This document shows positions 56,274 through 64,000 of a stretch of 64,000 nucleotides of DNA, in pieces; position 1 is the stretch's first letter; the number at the start of each line of letters is the position of its first letter. The position numbers and the translations under genes are program-made. Below the pieces are notes generated by a model. The model saw nothing but the letters and a program-made list of their open reading frames with translations. It was not told the origin of the DNA and ran no database searches. This DNA is from Paracoccaceae bacterium (GTDB lineage Bacteria; Pseudomonadota; Alphaproteobacteria; Rhodobacterales; Rhodobacteraceae). The DNA is taken from assembly GCA_014872875.1 (NCBI GenBank), contig WKFI01000014.1, positions 124,001 to 188,000 on the forward strand. The letters run 5' to 3'.

Positions 56274-57160
56274 CACCGGCGGCTTCCTCCGGTATTGGTC
56301 CCGCTTTGCTTGGGCACCGCCATCATCCAGTCTTCGCCCGGAATGTCGGGGAAGCCCTGGAAGTTCACCAGATTGTTGAACTTCAGACGGCAGGTCTGCA
56401 TCCGCTTGTCGCAACCAGCAATCAACCGCACGGTGTCGCCCGCGACCACCTTGGCCCGGATCGGCTCCCACAGCTCGACAATACGGTTTGGGCCATTGAC
56501 ACGATCCTGCTTGACCATGCTCCACAGCCCCTTGGCCTCACCATCCAGGACCTCCAGACGCCCCTTTCCGAACCAACCGGGTTCAAAGCCACTCAGAGCC
56601 TGCCATTCGAACCGTTGCGCCCGCTCAACCTGTGTCACAATGATCTCGGCCACATAGCCGGGCGTGGTCAGATCGAACTTGCACCCCTTGTCGCCCAGAA
56701 CCGCCGTACAAGGCTTCTGAAAGACGCGCCCCAGCGGACGGTTCAGTGCTTCGGTCAACCCGCGCAGTTCGGCATGAAATGCACCACCGCCCCGGCGGAG
56801 CTCACCAATCGAGCCGCGAAACTGCAGCCAGCGCACATTCACATCGGCCCAATTGACCATCCAGGCGCGCACCTCGGCACCGTCAAAACGCCCGGCTTCG
56901 ATATCGGCATCCTGTACGGCCACATCGCTCAACGCACCTAAAGCTTCCGAGTTATCCACCGAGAGGCCCGTGCTCTGCTGCAGGGCCTTTGCTGACAACC
57001 CAGTGTCTGCTTTGAACTCGATACCGTCAAAACCGAGAGCCCGGTCATGATCGGTAAACCCATAGCTCACGCCATCCTTTCGCCGTATCTCCCAGCACCG
57101 GCACAAGGTGGTCAGCCCGCTTTCCACATGGGCGCGGAAATCATCGCTCATCCCTGCCAT
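56273..57160 (-). CDS. GTA g13: baseplate hub protein (DUF2163)
   Basis: A 295-residue DUF2163 protein, the hub of the GTA tail. It begins FRAHVESGLTTLCRCWEIRRKDGVSYGFTDHDRALGFDGI and continues with a Phage_BR0599-like C-terminal half containing VLGDKGCKFDLTTPGY and IAGCDKRMQTCRLKFNNLVNFQGFPDIPGED, whose cysteines in the homologous family hold an iron-sulfur cluster. The ATG at 57160 overlaps the g12 stop by one base; a second ATG lies three codons in. Confidence 0.92.
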   Translation of the reverse strand: MAGMSDDFRAHVESGLTTLCRCWEIRRKDGVSYGFTDHDRALGFDGIEFKADTGLSAKALQQSTGLSVDNSEALGALSDVAVQDADIEAGRFDGAEVRAWMVNWADVNVRWLQFRGSIGELRRGGGAFHAELRGLTEALNRPLGRVFQKPCTAVLGDKGCKFDLTTPGYVAEIIVTQVERAQRFEWQALSGFEPGWFGKGRLEVLDGEAKGLWSMVKQDRVNGPNRIVELWEPIRAKVVAGDTVRLIAGCDKRMQTCRLKFNNLVNFQGFPDIPGEDWMMAVPKQSGTNTGGSRR

Positions 57161-57792
57161 CAGACGCGCACCTCCACCACGGGTACATTTGGCACGTCGC
57201 CCGCTTGGAAGCTCGCCACCGAGGTCTGGATGCGATCAGTGTCAAACCGAACCGGGACGTCGAACTCAAAGCCTGCAGTGACCTCCATGTCCTCCTGCGG
57301 TGCCTGAACAAAGGTCACCAACCCGCTATTGGCATCCACCGTGTAATCCACGCCTTCGCGTAGCTCATCCTGTGCCACCCCAACCCGAACGGATCCCAGA
57401 ACCGGTTTGAAAATCGGGCGCAGATAGCTGAACTCCCCGGATCTGTAGCTCTTGTGCAGTTGGAAGACGGTCTTCGTCCCATCCCCTGTGCCAATCACCT
57501 GGTCCTCGAACGCCACCTCACCAGAGGCGCGGGAGGACTTGAAATCCGACCAGTCCTTCCAGCGGAACCCATAAAGCTGTCCACGCCGAGCCTCAAAAAA
57601 GGAAATCAGCGTCTCGACATCATCCAGGGACCGCATACCGACCCCGGCATCATACCGCCTACGCGAATGCGCCCACGGCGTGTTGCGCTCTTCAAATCCG
57701 TTGGCAAGGGTGACAACATCCGTCCTGCGTTCCGGCCCCCCGATGGAGCCAAAGCTTAAGGACGCGGGAAATCTGACCTCGTGGAAATTCAT
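57160..57792 (-). CDS. GTA g12: distal tail protein (DUF2460)
   Basis: A 210-residue DUF2460 protein that connects the tail tube to the hub. Typical features are the start MNFHEVRFPASLSFGSIGGPERRTDVVTLANGFEERNTPWAHSRRRYDAGVGMRS and the middle GQLYGFRWKDWSDFKSSR. It lies 13 bases after the tape measure gene and its stop overlaps g13. Confidence 0.93.
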   Translation of the reverse strand: MNFHEVRFPASLSFGSIGGPERRTDVVTLANGFEERNTPWAHSRRRYDAGVGMRSLDDVETLISFFEARRGQLYGFRWKDWSDFKSSRASGEVAFEDQVIGTGDGTKTVFQLHKSYRSGEFSYLRPIFKPVLGSVRVGVAQDELREGVDYTVDANSGLVTFVQAPQEDMEVTAGFEFDVPVRFDTDRIQTSVASFQAGDVPNVPVVEVRV

Positions 57793-57805
57793 CTGCTTAC
57801 TCCCC

Positions 57806-58465
57806 TCAGCGATTACGATTGGCGCGGCCCAGGGCGCGGCTCATCTGGGCTGCGATCTGACCCTGGCTGCGTTGGAAACCCTGAACATCCGGGGTCGAAA
57901 TGTTCATCACGACATTCACAGCCCCCCCGCTTTGGGCGCGCACCCCTAGCTTTCCATCCGCACCGCGTGCCAAGGGCATGATGGCTTCCGGGCCAGCCTC
58001 GCCCATCAGCCCCATGCCGCCCCGCATCGGGAAAGCAACCGGACTGCTGACGATACCCCCATTGGCAAAAGGCACCACGCGCCCCTGTGAAAACGATCCA
58101 CCATTGGCAAAGGGCAGAAGCCCTTCGACCAGAGAAGTCACGCCACTTGCCAATGTGCCCCCCACATGGTCCGTGACAGGTTTCAAAGCCGCCGAGTAGG
58201 TGGTCTGGATCATTGATCGGGCGACGGTTTCCAAGGCGTCCGACAGTTTGAGACCATCGAACACCACACCATCCAAAGCCCGGCGCAAGCCCTTGGACAT
58301 GCCACGCTCCAAGGTCTGTGCATCCCGGCCGGTCGCAGCAAAAGCCTCCCGAACGCGGCGCAATTCATCCGTAAATCCCGCCGCCATGACAGAGGCACCT
58401 TCCAGCGACTCCCCCAATGCCGTGCCCTGTGCATCCAGATCGGCAATTGCGTCCTGATCACTCAT
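57806..58465 (-). CDS. GTA g11: tail tape measure protein
   Basis: A 219-residue tape measure protein, very short compared with those of siphophages, matching the short GTA tail. It has a helical first half and a glycine-rich hydrophobic second half (LLPFANGGSFSQGRVVPFANGGIVSSPVAFPMRGGMGLMGEAGPEAIMPLARG), the typical GTA pattern. It overlaps the preceding small chaperone gene by eight bases. Confidence 0.92.
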   Translation of the reverse strand: MSDQDAIADLDAQGTALGESLEGASVMAAGFTDELRRVREAFAATGRDAQTLERGMSKGLRRALDGVVFDGLKLSDALETVARSMIQTTYSAALKPVTDHVGGTLASGVTSLVEGLLPFANGGSFSQGRVVPFANGGIVSSPVAFPMRGGMGLMGEAGPEAIMPLARGADGKLGVRAQSGGAVNVVMNISTPDVQGFQRSQGQIAAQMSRALGRANRNR

Positions 58466-58676
58466 TGTCTTCTCCTTGCTCGCTGCCTCCCGGACGCCCG
58501 TCCGGAAACGCTTTCAACAATGCCTGCAGCCGGTCCCGCCCCAGCGGGGCTTGCGCCGCGCCCTGCCCCAGCATCAACCGCAGCTCGGCAGGGGTCAGAC
58601 GCCAGAATTGTTCCGGCGTCAGCCGCAGAAGCACCAGGCCGGCCCGCATCAGGTCGGGCCAGTCAAAGCTCTTCAT
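58458..58676 (-). CDS. GTA g10.1: tail assembly chaperone
   Basis: A 72-residue protein of the kind encoded between g10 and g11 in GTA clusters (FDWPDLMRAGLVLLRLTPEQFWRLTPAELRLMLGQG). It is thought to help assemble the tail around the tape measure and is not expected in the finished particle. It overlaps g10 by four bases (ATGA) and g11 by eight. Confidence 0.86.
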   Translation of the reverse strand: MKSFDWPDLMRAGLVLLRLTPEQFWRLTPAELRLMLGQGAAQAPLGRDRLQALLKAFPDGRPGGSEQGEDNE

Positions 58677-58993
58677 GTTTCACCCGGCAGCATGAAAGTT
58701 CGCGCCAACAGTTCGGCCGCCACGCGCGCCGCTTGCATCGGCCCACCTTCAATTTCGGCCCGGGCCAGTTCGGCTGTGCCAATTTCGGCCCCGCCACCCC
58801 GCAACCCGGCGCCCAGCAGGGCCAGCACATCCGATGTGCTGAACCCGCTGCCTTCGAACCGCTCGACCAACTCAACCAATGAGCCGCTCTCCAGCTCCTG
58901 TTCCAGCTCGGCCAGAGCCCCCAGGGTCAGCTTCAGGATCCGTCGTTGCCCATCGATGACCAAAGCCACCTCTCCCGTCCACGGATTGGCCAT
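58673..58993 (-). CDS. GTA g10: tail assembly protein
   Basis: A 106-residue protein of the GTA g10 family (WTGEVALVIDGQRRILKLTLGALAELEQELESGSLVELVERF), which resembles the gpG-type tail chaperones of phages. It follows the tail tube gene after four bases and overlaps g10.1. Confidence 0.88.
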   Translation of the reverse strand: MANPWTGEVALVIDGQRRILKLTLGALAELEQELESGSLVELVERFEGSGFSTSDVLALLGAGLRGGGAEIGTAELARAEIEGGPMQAARVAAELLARTFMLPGET

Positions 58994-58997
58994 CGGC

Positions 58998-59411
58998 TTA
59001 AAGCGCGGTAAAGCTCAGCGCACCGGCACTGGCCATGGCCAGTTCATAGGTTGCCTCGCCGTTGTGAGTGCCCGAGTACTCGATGGAAGTGACCTGGAAT
59101 GGCCCTTCCACGACGCCAAAGTCAGGTATGATCACCTGAAACGCCGGGGTTTCACCGTCAAAGAAAAGCTGGCGCGCCCTTTCATCCGTGCCTTCGTCCT
59201 TGAAAACGCCGGAACCCGAAATCGCTGCCGATTTCACACCCGCGCCGGACAGCAGCTCGCGCCAGCCACCCTGGCTTTCCAAACTGGTGACATCGACGCT
59301 TTCTGCGTTGAAGCTCACGCGCGTTGCGCGCAACCCTGCAATGGTTTCGAACAGACCACTGCCGGTCATGTCCACCTTGACCAACAGGTCCTTACCGTTC
59401 TGAGCAGCCAT
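58998..59411 (-). CDS. GTA g9: major tail tube protein (TP901-1 family)
   Basis: A 137-residue major tail protein. The sequence MAAQNGKDLLVKVDMTGSGLFETIAGLRATRVSFNAESVDVTSLESQGGWRELL, with an acidic loop and the C-terminal YSGTHNGEATYELAMASAG, matches the TP901-1-like tail tube family. It should build the tube through which DNA passes. Confidence 0.93.
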   Translation of the reverse strand: MAAQNGKDLLVKVDMTGSGLFETIAGLRATRVSFNAESVDVTSLESQGGWRELLSGAGVKSAAISGSGVFKDEGTDERARQLFFDGETPAFQVIIPDFGVVEGPFQVTSIEYSGTHNGEATYELAMASAGALSFTAL

Positions 59412-59437
59412 GTTTGTATTCTCCGATGTTGATGAAA

Positions 59438-59851
59438 TCAGGTGTCATCCACGCGGGCGCGGAATCTCAGGGTGATTGTCCGGGTGTCGCCGGCTGTGCC
59501 GCTTCGTACGGCGACGGCGCGGTCGAACCAAAGTCCGACCAATTCGCCCCGGCTCAGCGTCAAATTGGCATCCACCAATGCGTCACTGATCGCGGTTGCG
59601 ACCTCCTTGGCCGCGGCAAAGCCCGCCAAGGTGGTGGTGACCGTCACGGTGAACCGGTGCTCGGCACCGGCGCCGGTCTTGTCGGATCTGTCGCGCACCT
59701 CTTCGGGACCCAAGGTCACATACGTGTCGGGAAGCACCCCGCCGGGTACGGCGTCATAAATCGCTCCTCCGACCAGGGTATTCAGCCCAATGTCCGCGAT
59801 CAGGTGCTGGTACACTGCATCTTGCAGGGCCGCTGCTCCGCCATAACTCAT
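59438..59851 (-). CDS. GTA g8: tail terminator (DUF3168)
   Basis: A 137-residue DUF3168 protein (LQDAVYQHLIADIGLNTLVGGAIYDAVPGG ... GPEEVRDRSDKTGAGAEHRFTVTV), the tail-terminator ring that joins the tail tube to the head connector. Its ATG overlaps the g7 stop by four bases (ATGA). Confidence 0.92.
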   Translation of the reverse strand: MSYGGAAALQDAVYQHLIADIGLNTLVGGAIYDAVPGGVLPDTYVTLGPEEVRDRSDKTGAGAEHRFTVTVTTTLAGFAAAKEVATAISDALVDANLTLSRGELVGLWFDRAVAVRSGTAGDTRTITLRFRARVDDT

Positions 59852-60186
59852 GCTGCAACCTCTTCGTCAGCAAAACAGGTCAGGTATCGTCCGGCCGGGT
59901 CACGCTCGGCGACCGCCCGGATGACGAACACGCGGGCGCCTTCGCGGAACCGCTGGTCTGGGCTCGGGCGCTGGGCCGACCCAACAGGCGCAGCCCGCAC
60001 AATGATCCGGTAGGACATGCGCGACACGCCCGCATCTCCAACACGCGTCTCGCGGCCTGCACGGCCCTCAACCGATGCCCACAAGGTTCCCGAAGGCTGC
60101 CATCCTTGGGTAAAACCGCCCGCCCCATCCGGGACCAGGCTCGGTGCTTCCAGAACCAGCTTCCGGTTCAGATGCGGCTGCTTCAT
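59848..60186 (-). CDS. GTA g7: head-tail stopper/adaptor
   Basis: A 112-residue head-closure protein (KLVLEAPSLVPDGAGGFTQGWQPSGTLWASVEGRAGRE ... RVFVIRAVAERDPAGRYLTCFADEE). The ATG at 60186 overlaps the g6 stop (ATGA), so the upstream frame to 60258 is not used. Confidence 0.9.
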   Translation of the reverse strand: MKQPHLNRKLVLEAPSLVPDGAGGFTQGWQPSGTLWASVEGRAGRETRVGDAGVSRMSYRIIVRAAPVGSAQRPSPDQRFREGARVFVIRAVAERDPAGRYLTCFADEEVAA

Positions 60187-60782
60187 TGCACCGCTCCCAC
60201 CGACAACCGCATCACGCGGTAGCGCTGGATCAGGCTGGTGACGCCAAAAGGCATGCACCCGCTGCTCAGCTTGGTCTCGTTGCGGTATTCATAATAATGG
60301 GCGGCCAGCATCAGAACGGCCTGGCACAGATCGGCCGGCAAACCGCCCCAATCGCTGGTCATACCAGCCGTCAGCTCGATCCGGACCGATCCACCAGTCG
60401 GGACCGAGGGCAACAGCGACCCCGTGGGGCGCAGACGCGGGGCCTGGCTGTCAGCTTCCAATCGGTAAAGCCCGACATCCACAGCCTCCTCATCCCCGGC
60501 CGATCCGCACAGAATGACGGCATTGATGGATTGCACCGGAACAACCGGCAGAATCTGCCCAGCCGAATCTCGCCATCGGGTCAAGGACCAGGAATAGTCT
60601 CTTGCGATCAAAACCCTCCCGATCCGCGCCTCTATCGCGGCAATCGCGGCCCGCAGAAATCCGTTCAGGACGGCGTCCTGCAGGGTCTCTTCGCCAAACC
60701 CGGTTCCCAACCGCAAATGCGCCTTGAACTGCTCCACCGGCAGGGCGCTGTCCGGCACGGTGGTCTCTTCGGTCAACATCAT
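60183..60782 (-). CDS. GTA g6: head-tail connector adaptor
   Basis: A 199-residue protein that attaches below the portal. It has DSALPVEQFKAHLRLGTGFGEETLQDAVLNGFLRAAIAAIEARIGRVL, similar to the gp6-like adaptor family, and a C-terminal ADLCQAVLMLAAHYYEYRNE. The ATG at 60782 is chosen from GGAG eight bases upstream; a second ATG follows at once. The gap to the capsid gene is 162 bases and holds a long hairpin. Confidence 0.9.
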   Translation of the reverse strand: MMLTEETTVPDSALPVEQFKAHLRLGTGFGEETLQDAVLNGFLRAAIAAIEARIGRVLIARDYSWSLTRWRDSAGQILPVVPVQSINAVILCGSAGDEEAVDVGLYRLEADSQAPRLRPTGSLLPSVPTGGSVRIELTAGMTSDWGGLPADLCQAVLMLAAHYYEYRNETKLSSGCMPFGVTSLIQRYRVMRLSVGAVQ

Positions 60783-60834
60783 AAATTCACTCCGCACGCT
60801 CGGACCCTTCCGGGCCGTAAAACCGTTCAGTCGG

Positions 60835-60908
60835 GGGCAGGCACCGCTCCGCGTCGCTCGGACGGAGGGGAGCAGCTAGACAACGCGAAACCTGTCCGAT
60901 GCCTGCCC
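60835..60908 (-). other. Structured RNA hairpin between capsid and g6
   Basis: In the transcript the 9-base arm complementary to GGGCAGGCA (60835-60843) pairs with TGCCTGCCC (60900-60908), and TCGGAC (60858-60863) pairs with GTCCGA (60894-60899). The two stems are joined without a gap on one side, giving a single imperfect 74-base hairpin. This is the only large gap in the visible cluster; a second small palindrome lies at 60917-60929. Confidence 0.6.
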
Positions 60909-60944
60909 GCCCGCAAGGGAAGCGTTCCCCCCGCGATCCGGCCC

Positions 60945-62123
60945 TTAGGAGGTGCCGAATTTCAGAAGTTTGATCGCGGCAAAGTCGCTTACGTCACCGC
61001 CCACGCGCTTGGTCGCATAGAACAGCACGTTCGGTTTGGCGCTGAACGGATCGCGCAGCACCCGCAGATCCGGGCGTTCGGCAATGGTGTATCCGGCCGC
61101 AAAGTCACCAAAGGCAACAGAATAGCTGTCATTGGCCGCGTCCGGCATGTCCTCGGCGATCAGTACCGGATAGCCCATCAACAGCGCTGGCTCACCCGCC
61201 GCAAGGCCATCCGACCACAGGAAACGGCCATCGCCATCCTTCAGCTTGCGGATCTGGCCTGCCGTCTTGGAATTCATCACGAAAGAGCCGTTGGCGCGGT
61301 ATTGCGCCCCCAGGGCATAGACCAGCTCGACAATGGCATCGCCATCCACATCGCCCGCAATGCCTGTGGTCACATAGCCCAGATTGCCCCAGGCCCAGAC
61401 GTCGTTGTCCACGACCGGATGATCCAGGAACCCCTTGGGTTTGTCGATGCCATCACCATTGATGAACGCCGCCGCTTCGGCCCGGGCAAACTTGTCCGCG
61501 ATCCGCTTGGCCAGCCAGCCTTCCACATCAAAAGCACTGTCATCCAGCAAACGCTGAGATGCCTTCGGCAGCGCCGAAAGTTCATACAGCGGGATCGAGA
61601 TGCGGTCGATCTGCGGCGTTCCGGTCTCTGCCGTAGGTGTGGTTTCATTCGCCCAGCCCGCGCCAACATCGGCGTGGTCGATCAGCACGTCATACGACGT
61701 CGCCTCCACGTTCACGACCGATGCAATCGAACGGATCGATGCCGTCGAATGCAACACCGACTTTACGGCCTCGGCAGTCTGAGCATCCACCAGGAACCCT
61801 CCGTCGGAGTTCACAACCGTGGACAGCGATTTGCCCTCCAGTTCCAGACCACGCAGACCGTCATCATCGCCGCTGCGCAGATAGGCGTTGAAGGCTTTCT
61901 GATGCGGTGCGCCCGTTTCGATGGCCGCTGCAAGGTGCGGCCGAGCCGCGATTTGAGATTTACGATCCAGCATGGTCAGTCGCTCTTCTTGCTGTTGCAG
62001 TTTCAGTTGAATGTCGTCCTGGAAGCCCTTGAATTCGTGAACGAAGCCGGTCATCGCCTGCTTCACCTCCTGAACCAGGGGCACACCTTCTCCGGTCAAG
62101 GCCGGAACATCGGTCTTGCTCAT
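60945..62123 (-). CDS. GTA g5: major capsid protein (HK97 family)
   Basis: A 392-residue HK97-fold major capsid protein. Residues about 15-60 form a coiled-coil scaffold-like region (VKQAMTGFVHEFKGFQDDIQLKLQQQEERLTMLDRK), which is removed by the protease in related systems, and the shell begins with LSTVVNSDGGFLVDAQTA near residue 100. The end AERPDLRVLRDPFSAKPNVLFYATKRVGGDVSDFAAIKLLKFGTS is typical. It is the most abundant protein of the particle. Confidence 0.95.
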   Translation of the reverse strand: MSKTDVPALTGEGVPLVQEVKQAMTGFVHEFKGFQDDIQLKLQQQEERLTMLDRKSQIAARPHLAAAIETGAPHQKAFNAYLRSGDDDGLRGLELEGKSLSTVVNSDGGFLVDAQTAEAVKSVLHSTASIRSIASVVNVEATSYDVLIDHADVGAGWANETTPTAETGTPQIDRISIPLYELSALPKASQRLLDDSAFDVEGWLAKRIADKFARAEAAAFINGDGIDKPKGFLDHPVVDNDVWAWGNLGYVTTGIAGDVDGDAIVELVYALGAQYRANGSFVMNSKTAGQIRKLKDGDGRFLWSDGLAAGEPALLMGYPVLIAEDMPDAANDSYSVAFGDFAAGYTIAERPDLRVLRDPFSAKPNVLFYATKRVGGDVSDFAAIKLLKFGTS

Positions 62124-62156
62124 TCGTTTTTTCCTGTTGTGGGTGTTGTCAGCGCG

Positions 62157-62729
62157 CTATCGGCGCGCCAGGTCCATCCGAGCGCCGTTCAGCACCTCGG
62201 CAATACTGCGCCAGGTTTCTTCGAACAGGGCCGTCTCGACATCGACCTCGGCCTGCTTTGCCGCAACCCGCGCACTGGGCAGCATCGGAAAGGTCACCAG
62301 CGACACTTCCCACAGCTCCAGTTCCTTCAAGAGCCGTTGGCCCTTGTCATTCTTTATTGCTCTGGTGGTGCGATAGCCGATCGAAAGCCCGTCAATCGCG
62401 CCCGCCTCGATCAGAGACGCCGCTTCGCGTCCCTTCTGCGTGCTGTCCAGCAGACGGCCCTTGACCCAAAGCCCCTGGTCATCCTCCCGAACCTCGTCCC
62501 AGACGCCGATCGGCTGCGACGGGTCATGCTGCCAAAGCATCTTGACCCGTTGACGCCGGTCGGCCAAGGCTCGGATAGATCCGGCATAAGCGCCTTTCTG
62601 GACAATATCGCCCCCCTGATCTGCCTCACCAAAAAGACTGGCATACCCTTGGATCATTGCCCCGTCGGTCAGACTCAAGCCTTCGCCAAACTGGGCGAAC
62701 TTGTGTTCCAATCCCGTTTCAAAACTCAT
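62157..62729 (-). CDS. GTA g4: prohead protease (HK97 family)
   Basis: A 190-residue prohead protease that processes the capsid protein. The catalytic histidine lies in VKMLWQHDPSQPIGVWDE and the serine in IDGLSIGYRTT, in the order found in HK97-type proteases. It lies 33 bases before the capsid gene. Confidence 0.93.
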   Translation of the reverse strand: MSFETGLEHKFAQFGEGLSLTDGAMIQGYASLFGEADQGGDIVQKGAYAGSIRALADRRQRVKMLWQHDPSQPIGVWDEVREDDQGLWVKGRLLDSTQKGREAASLIEAGAIDGLSIGYRTTRAIKNDKGQRLLKELELWEVSLVTFPMLPSARVAAKQAEVDVETALFEETWRSIAEVLNGARMDLARR

Positions 62730-62769
62730 TGATCACTCCTCAAAACCTACTGATGCCAGATCAGGTGAT

Positions 62770-62994
62770 TTACTGCGCCGCCGCCAGGATCGACTGAAAC
62801 GCCTGCGCCAATATCGCTGCTACGACGCCATAGACGGTCAACCACAACCGCTTTTCCAATCGCTCCATCAACAGTTCGATCCGGTCCAAGCGGCGGTTCA
62901 TGTTCTCTTGATGGATCTGACTGACCCGTTCGTGGGCGGCCAATCGCAGACCCGGCGCACATTCGAACGGCGGATATCCTTGCCCATCAGCCAT
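62770..62994 (-). CDS. GTA head formation protein (rcc01685 family)
   Basis: A 74-residue protein between portal and protease genes. It has a charged first half (HERVSQIHQENMNRRLDRIELLMERLEKRLW) and one C-terminal transmembrane helix (LTVYGVVAAILAQAFQSILAAA), as in the rcc01685 family needed for head formation. The ATG at 62994 overlaps the portal gene end by eight bases. Confidence 0.85.
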   Translation of the reverse strand: MADGQGYPPFECAPGLRLAAHERVSQIHQENMNRRLDRIELLMERLEKRLWLTVYGVVAAILAQAFQSILAAAQ

Positions 62995-64000
62995 CCGCGT
63001 CAGCTTCCGCCAAGGGCGGCAATCCCAGCAGCGTCCGTTTTTCCGCCGCACTCAGAAAATCTGCCTGCGCCACCCGGGCCCATTGGGCATCCCGCTCTGC
63101 CGACAAGGCCGAGATCTGATCCAGATCCGGTTTCAGCTGCAACGACTCCCCGGCATATCCCGACAACCAGTCTGACAGAGCTGCCGCCACCCGCGTCACC
63201 AAAGGAAGAACCGTCAAGCGATAGAATGCCCGGTTTGCCTCCTGATAGTTCGCATAGGTTGCATCCCCCTGGATGCCCAACAGCATCGGTGGCACTCCAA
63301 AGGCCAAGGCAATCTCACGCGCGGCAGCTTCCTTGGTCTTCTGGAACTCCATGTCACTTGGGGAAAACCCCATCGGTTTCCAGTCCAAACCGCCTTCCAG
63401 CACCATCGGCCGCCCGGCATTGCGCGCGCCCTGGTAATTGGCTTCGATCTCGTCGCTCAGCCGGCGGAATTGATCTTCGCCCATGAAACCCTGACCGTCA
63501 CTGCCTTTCCACACCAGCGCCCCCGAGGGCCGCGCTGCATTGTCTAAAAGCGCCTTCGACCAACGTGATGCAGCGTTGTGCACATCCAACGCCATCGCCG
63601 CCGCCTGCATCGGCGAAAACCCATAGTGGTCATCCAGCGGATGAAAACTCTTAACGTGACAGATAGGAGACACCGGGCCGGTGGCATCAAAGCGGTGTTT
63701 CTTAGCACCCACCGCATAATCATAAGCCACCGGCCACCCATCCGCCCCCGGCACAACGCTCACACGGTCCGACCGCAGAACATGTAACTCCAGGGGTAGA
63801 CCGCTTTCACCCGCTACCGCCTCGACATAGGCATTGCCCGACAGCAATAGCTGCCCGAACAGGGTCTCCAACAATTCCGCCCGGCCCTGTGCGGCATTGG
63901 GGCGTCGGACCAGGCCCAACATCGGGTGCGTTTCATATCGCTGCGTCTGATCCTGCAGGATCAACGGCACCGCCGCCGCCGCTTCCGCAATCAACTTGAC
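62987..64000 (-). CDS. GTA g3: portal protein (5' end missing)
   Basis: The 3' part of an HK97-family portal gene; the frame is open to the window edge, so the start lies beyond 64000. The visible 337 residues include TQRYETHPMLGLVRRPNAAQGRAELLETLFGQLLLSGNAYVE, HPLDDHYGFSPMQAAAMALDVHNAASRW and GVPPMLLGIQGDATYANYQEANRAFYRLTVLPL, all portal signatures. The portal is the dodecameric ring through which DNA is packaged. Confidence 0.95.
   Translation of the reverse strand, partial: VKLIAEAAAAVPLILQDQTQRYETHPMLGLVRRPNAAQGRAELLETLFGQLLLSGNAYVEAVAGESGLPLELHVLRSDRVSVVPGADGWPVAYDYAVGAKKHRFDATGPVSPICHVKSFHPLDDHYGFSPMQAAAMALDVHNAASRWSKALLDNAARPSGALVWKGSDGQGFMGEDQFRRLSDEIEANYQGARNAGRPMVLEGGLDWKPMGFSPSDMEFQKTKEAAAREIALAFGVPPMLLGIQGDATYANYQEANRAFYRLTVLPLVTRVAAALSDWLSGYAGESLQLKPDLDQISALSAERDAQWARVAQADFLSAAEKRTLLGLPPLAEADADG

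Larger units (their letters stand above)
51895..64000 (-). mobile_element. Gene transfer agent (RcGTA-like) structural cluster, terminase end outside window
   Basis: Sixteen consecutive minus-strand genes match the order of the RcGTA cluster: portal, head-formation protein, protease, capsid, g6, g7, g8, g9, g10, g10.1, tape measure, g12, g13, g14 and the large g15. Most neighbours overlap by 1-8 bases. No integrase, repressor, replication or lysis gene is seen among them, which fits a GTA rather than a prophage. Every gene visible is intact. Terminase genes would lie beyond 64000. Confidence 0.93.

Noticed and set aside
60144-62732. An 862-codon open frame on the plus strand across the GTA capsid and protease genes
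   Set aside because: It is antisense to several well-identified GTA genes, has no ribosome site or recognisable domain, and arises from GC-rich codon bias.
1-64000. CRISPR arrays, insertion sequences, rRNA or tRNA genes
   Set aside because: I read both strands and saw no regularly spaced repeats, transposase genes or RNA-gene signatures; a dedicated search could still find a weak tRNA.

Overview
The window looks like chromosomal DNA from an alphaproteobacterium of the Roseobacter group (Rhodobacteraceae), perhaps Ruegeria or a close relative. This rests on the high-GC coding style, the gene content (CoA-acylating mmsA, isobutyryl-CoA dehydrogenase, a PDH E1-beta with its own lipoyl domain, bactofilin beside an M23 peptidase) and above all a long gene transfer agent (GTA) cluster of the Rhodobacter capsulatus RcGTA type with cysE nearby. 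The genus is an impression, not a proof. I see no tRNA or rRNA gene, insertion sequence or CRISPR array. Coding density is high; only one gap exceeds 300 bases (42397-42733).

Layout. 1-6.4 kb: the 3' part of a penicillin-acylase-family gene, a cation/proton antiporter, a MATE exporter, coaD, a CBS-pair protein and a LysR regulator. 6.4-16.6 kb: mmsA, a periplasmic DsrE-like protein, an alpha/beta hydrolase, an L,D-transpeptidase, a methyltransferase, a YbdK-type carboxylate-amine ligase, then isobutyryl-CoA dehydrogenase followed by one reading frame that joins 3-hydroxyisobutyryl-CoA hydrolase to 3-hydroxyisobutyrate dehydrogenase. With mmsA these enzymes cover valine breakdown from isobutyryl-CoA to propionyl-CoA. 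16.7-34.8 kb: a VOC protein, uvrA, an MFS exporter with a coupled methyltransferase, a von Willebrand A protein with three C-terminal repeats, lpdA, a DUF924 protein, a second MFS carrier, queA, a large AsmA-like protein, a bcp-type peroxiredoxin and a DUF455 ferritin-like protein. 35-44.4 kb: M23 peptidase plus bactofilin, a K+-channel-like protein with an HlyD-type protein and a small membrane protein, a DUF3179 protein, two cyclophilins, pgk and an AidB-type acyl-CoA dehydrogenase.

44.6-51.6 kb: ftsB, a methyltransferase, then a very compact pyruvate dehydrogenase operon (pdhA, a VOC gene, pdhB, an 86-aa gene, pdhC; gaps of 1-3 nt), cysE and a DksA/TraR-like protein. An 18-bp palindrome, TAGTTTA-N4-TAAACTA, lies just upstream of pdhA and again just upstream of the distant lpdA, which encodes the E3 subunit; this suggests one regulator controls the complex at both sites.

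51.6-64 kb, minus strand: the GTA cluster from portal (g3, cut by the window end) through protease, capsid, connector, tail, tape measure, hub and peptidase genes to the large g15 protein, with most genes overlapping by 1-8 nt, then a coupled 98-aa gene. A long imperfect RNA hairpin lies in the only sizeable gap, between capsid and g6. The terminase genes would lie beyond 64000. Other items worth a second look are the enzyme fusion, two families of short dispersed hairpin elements at gene ends, and the unassigned genes inside the PDH operon.
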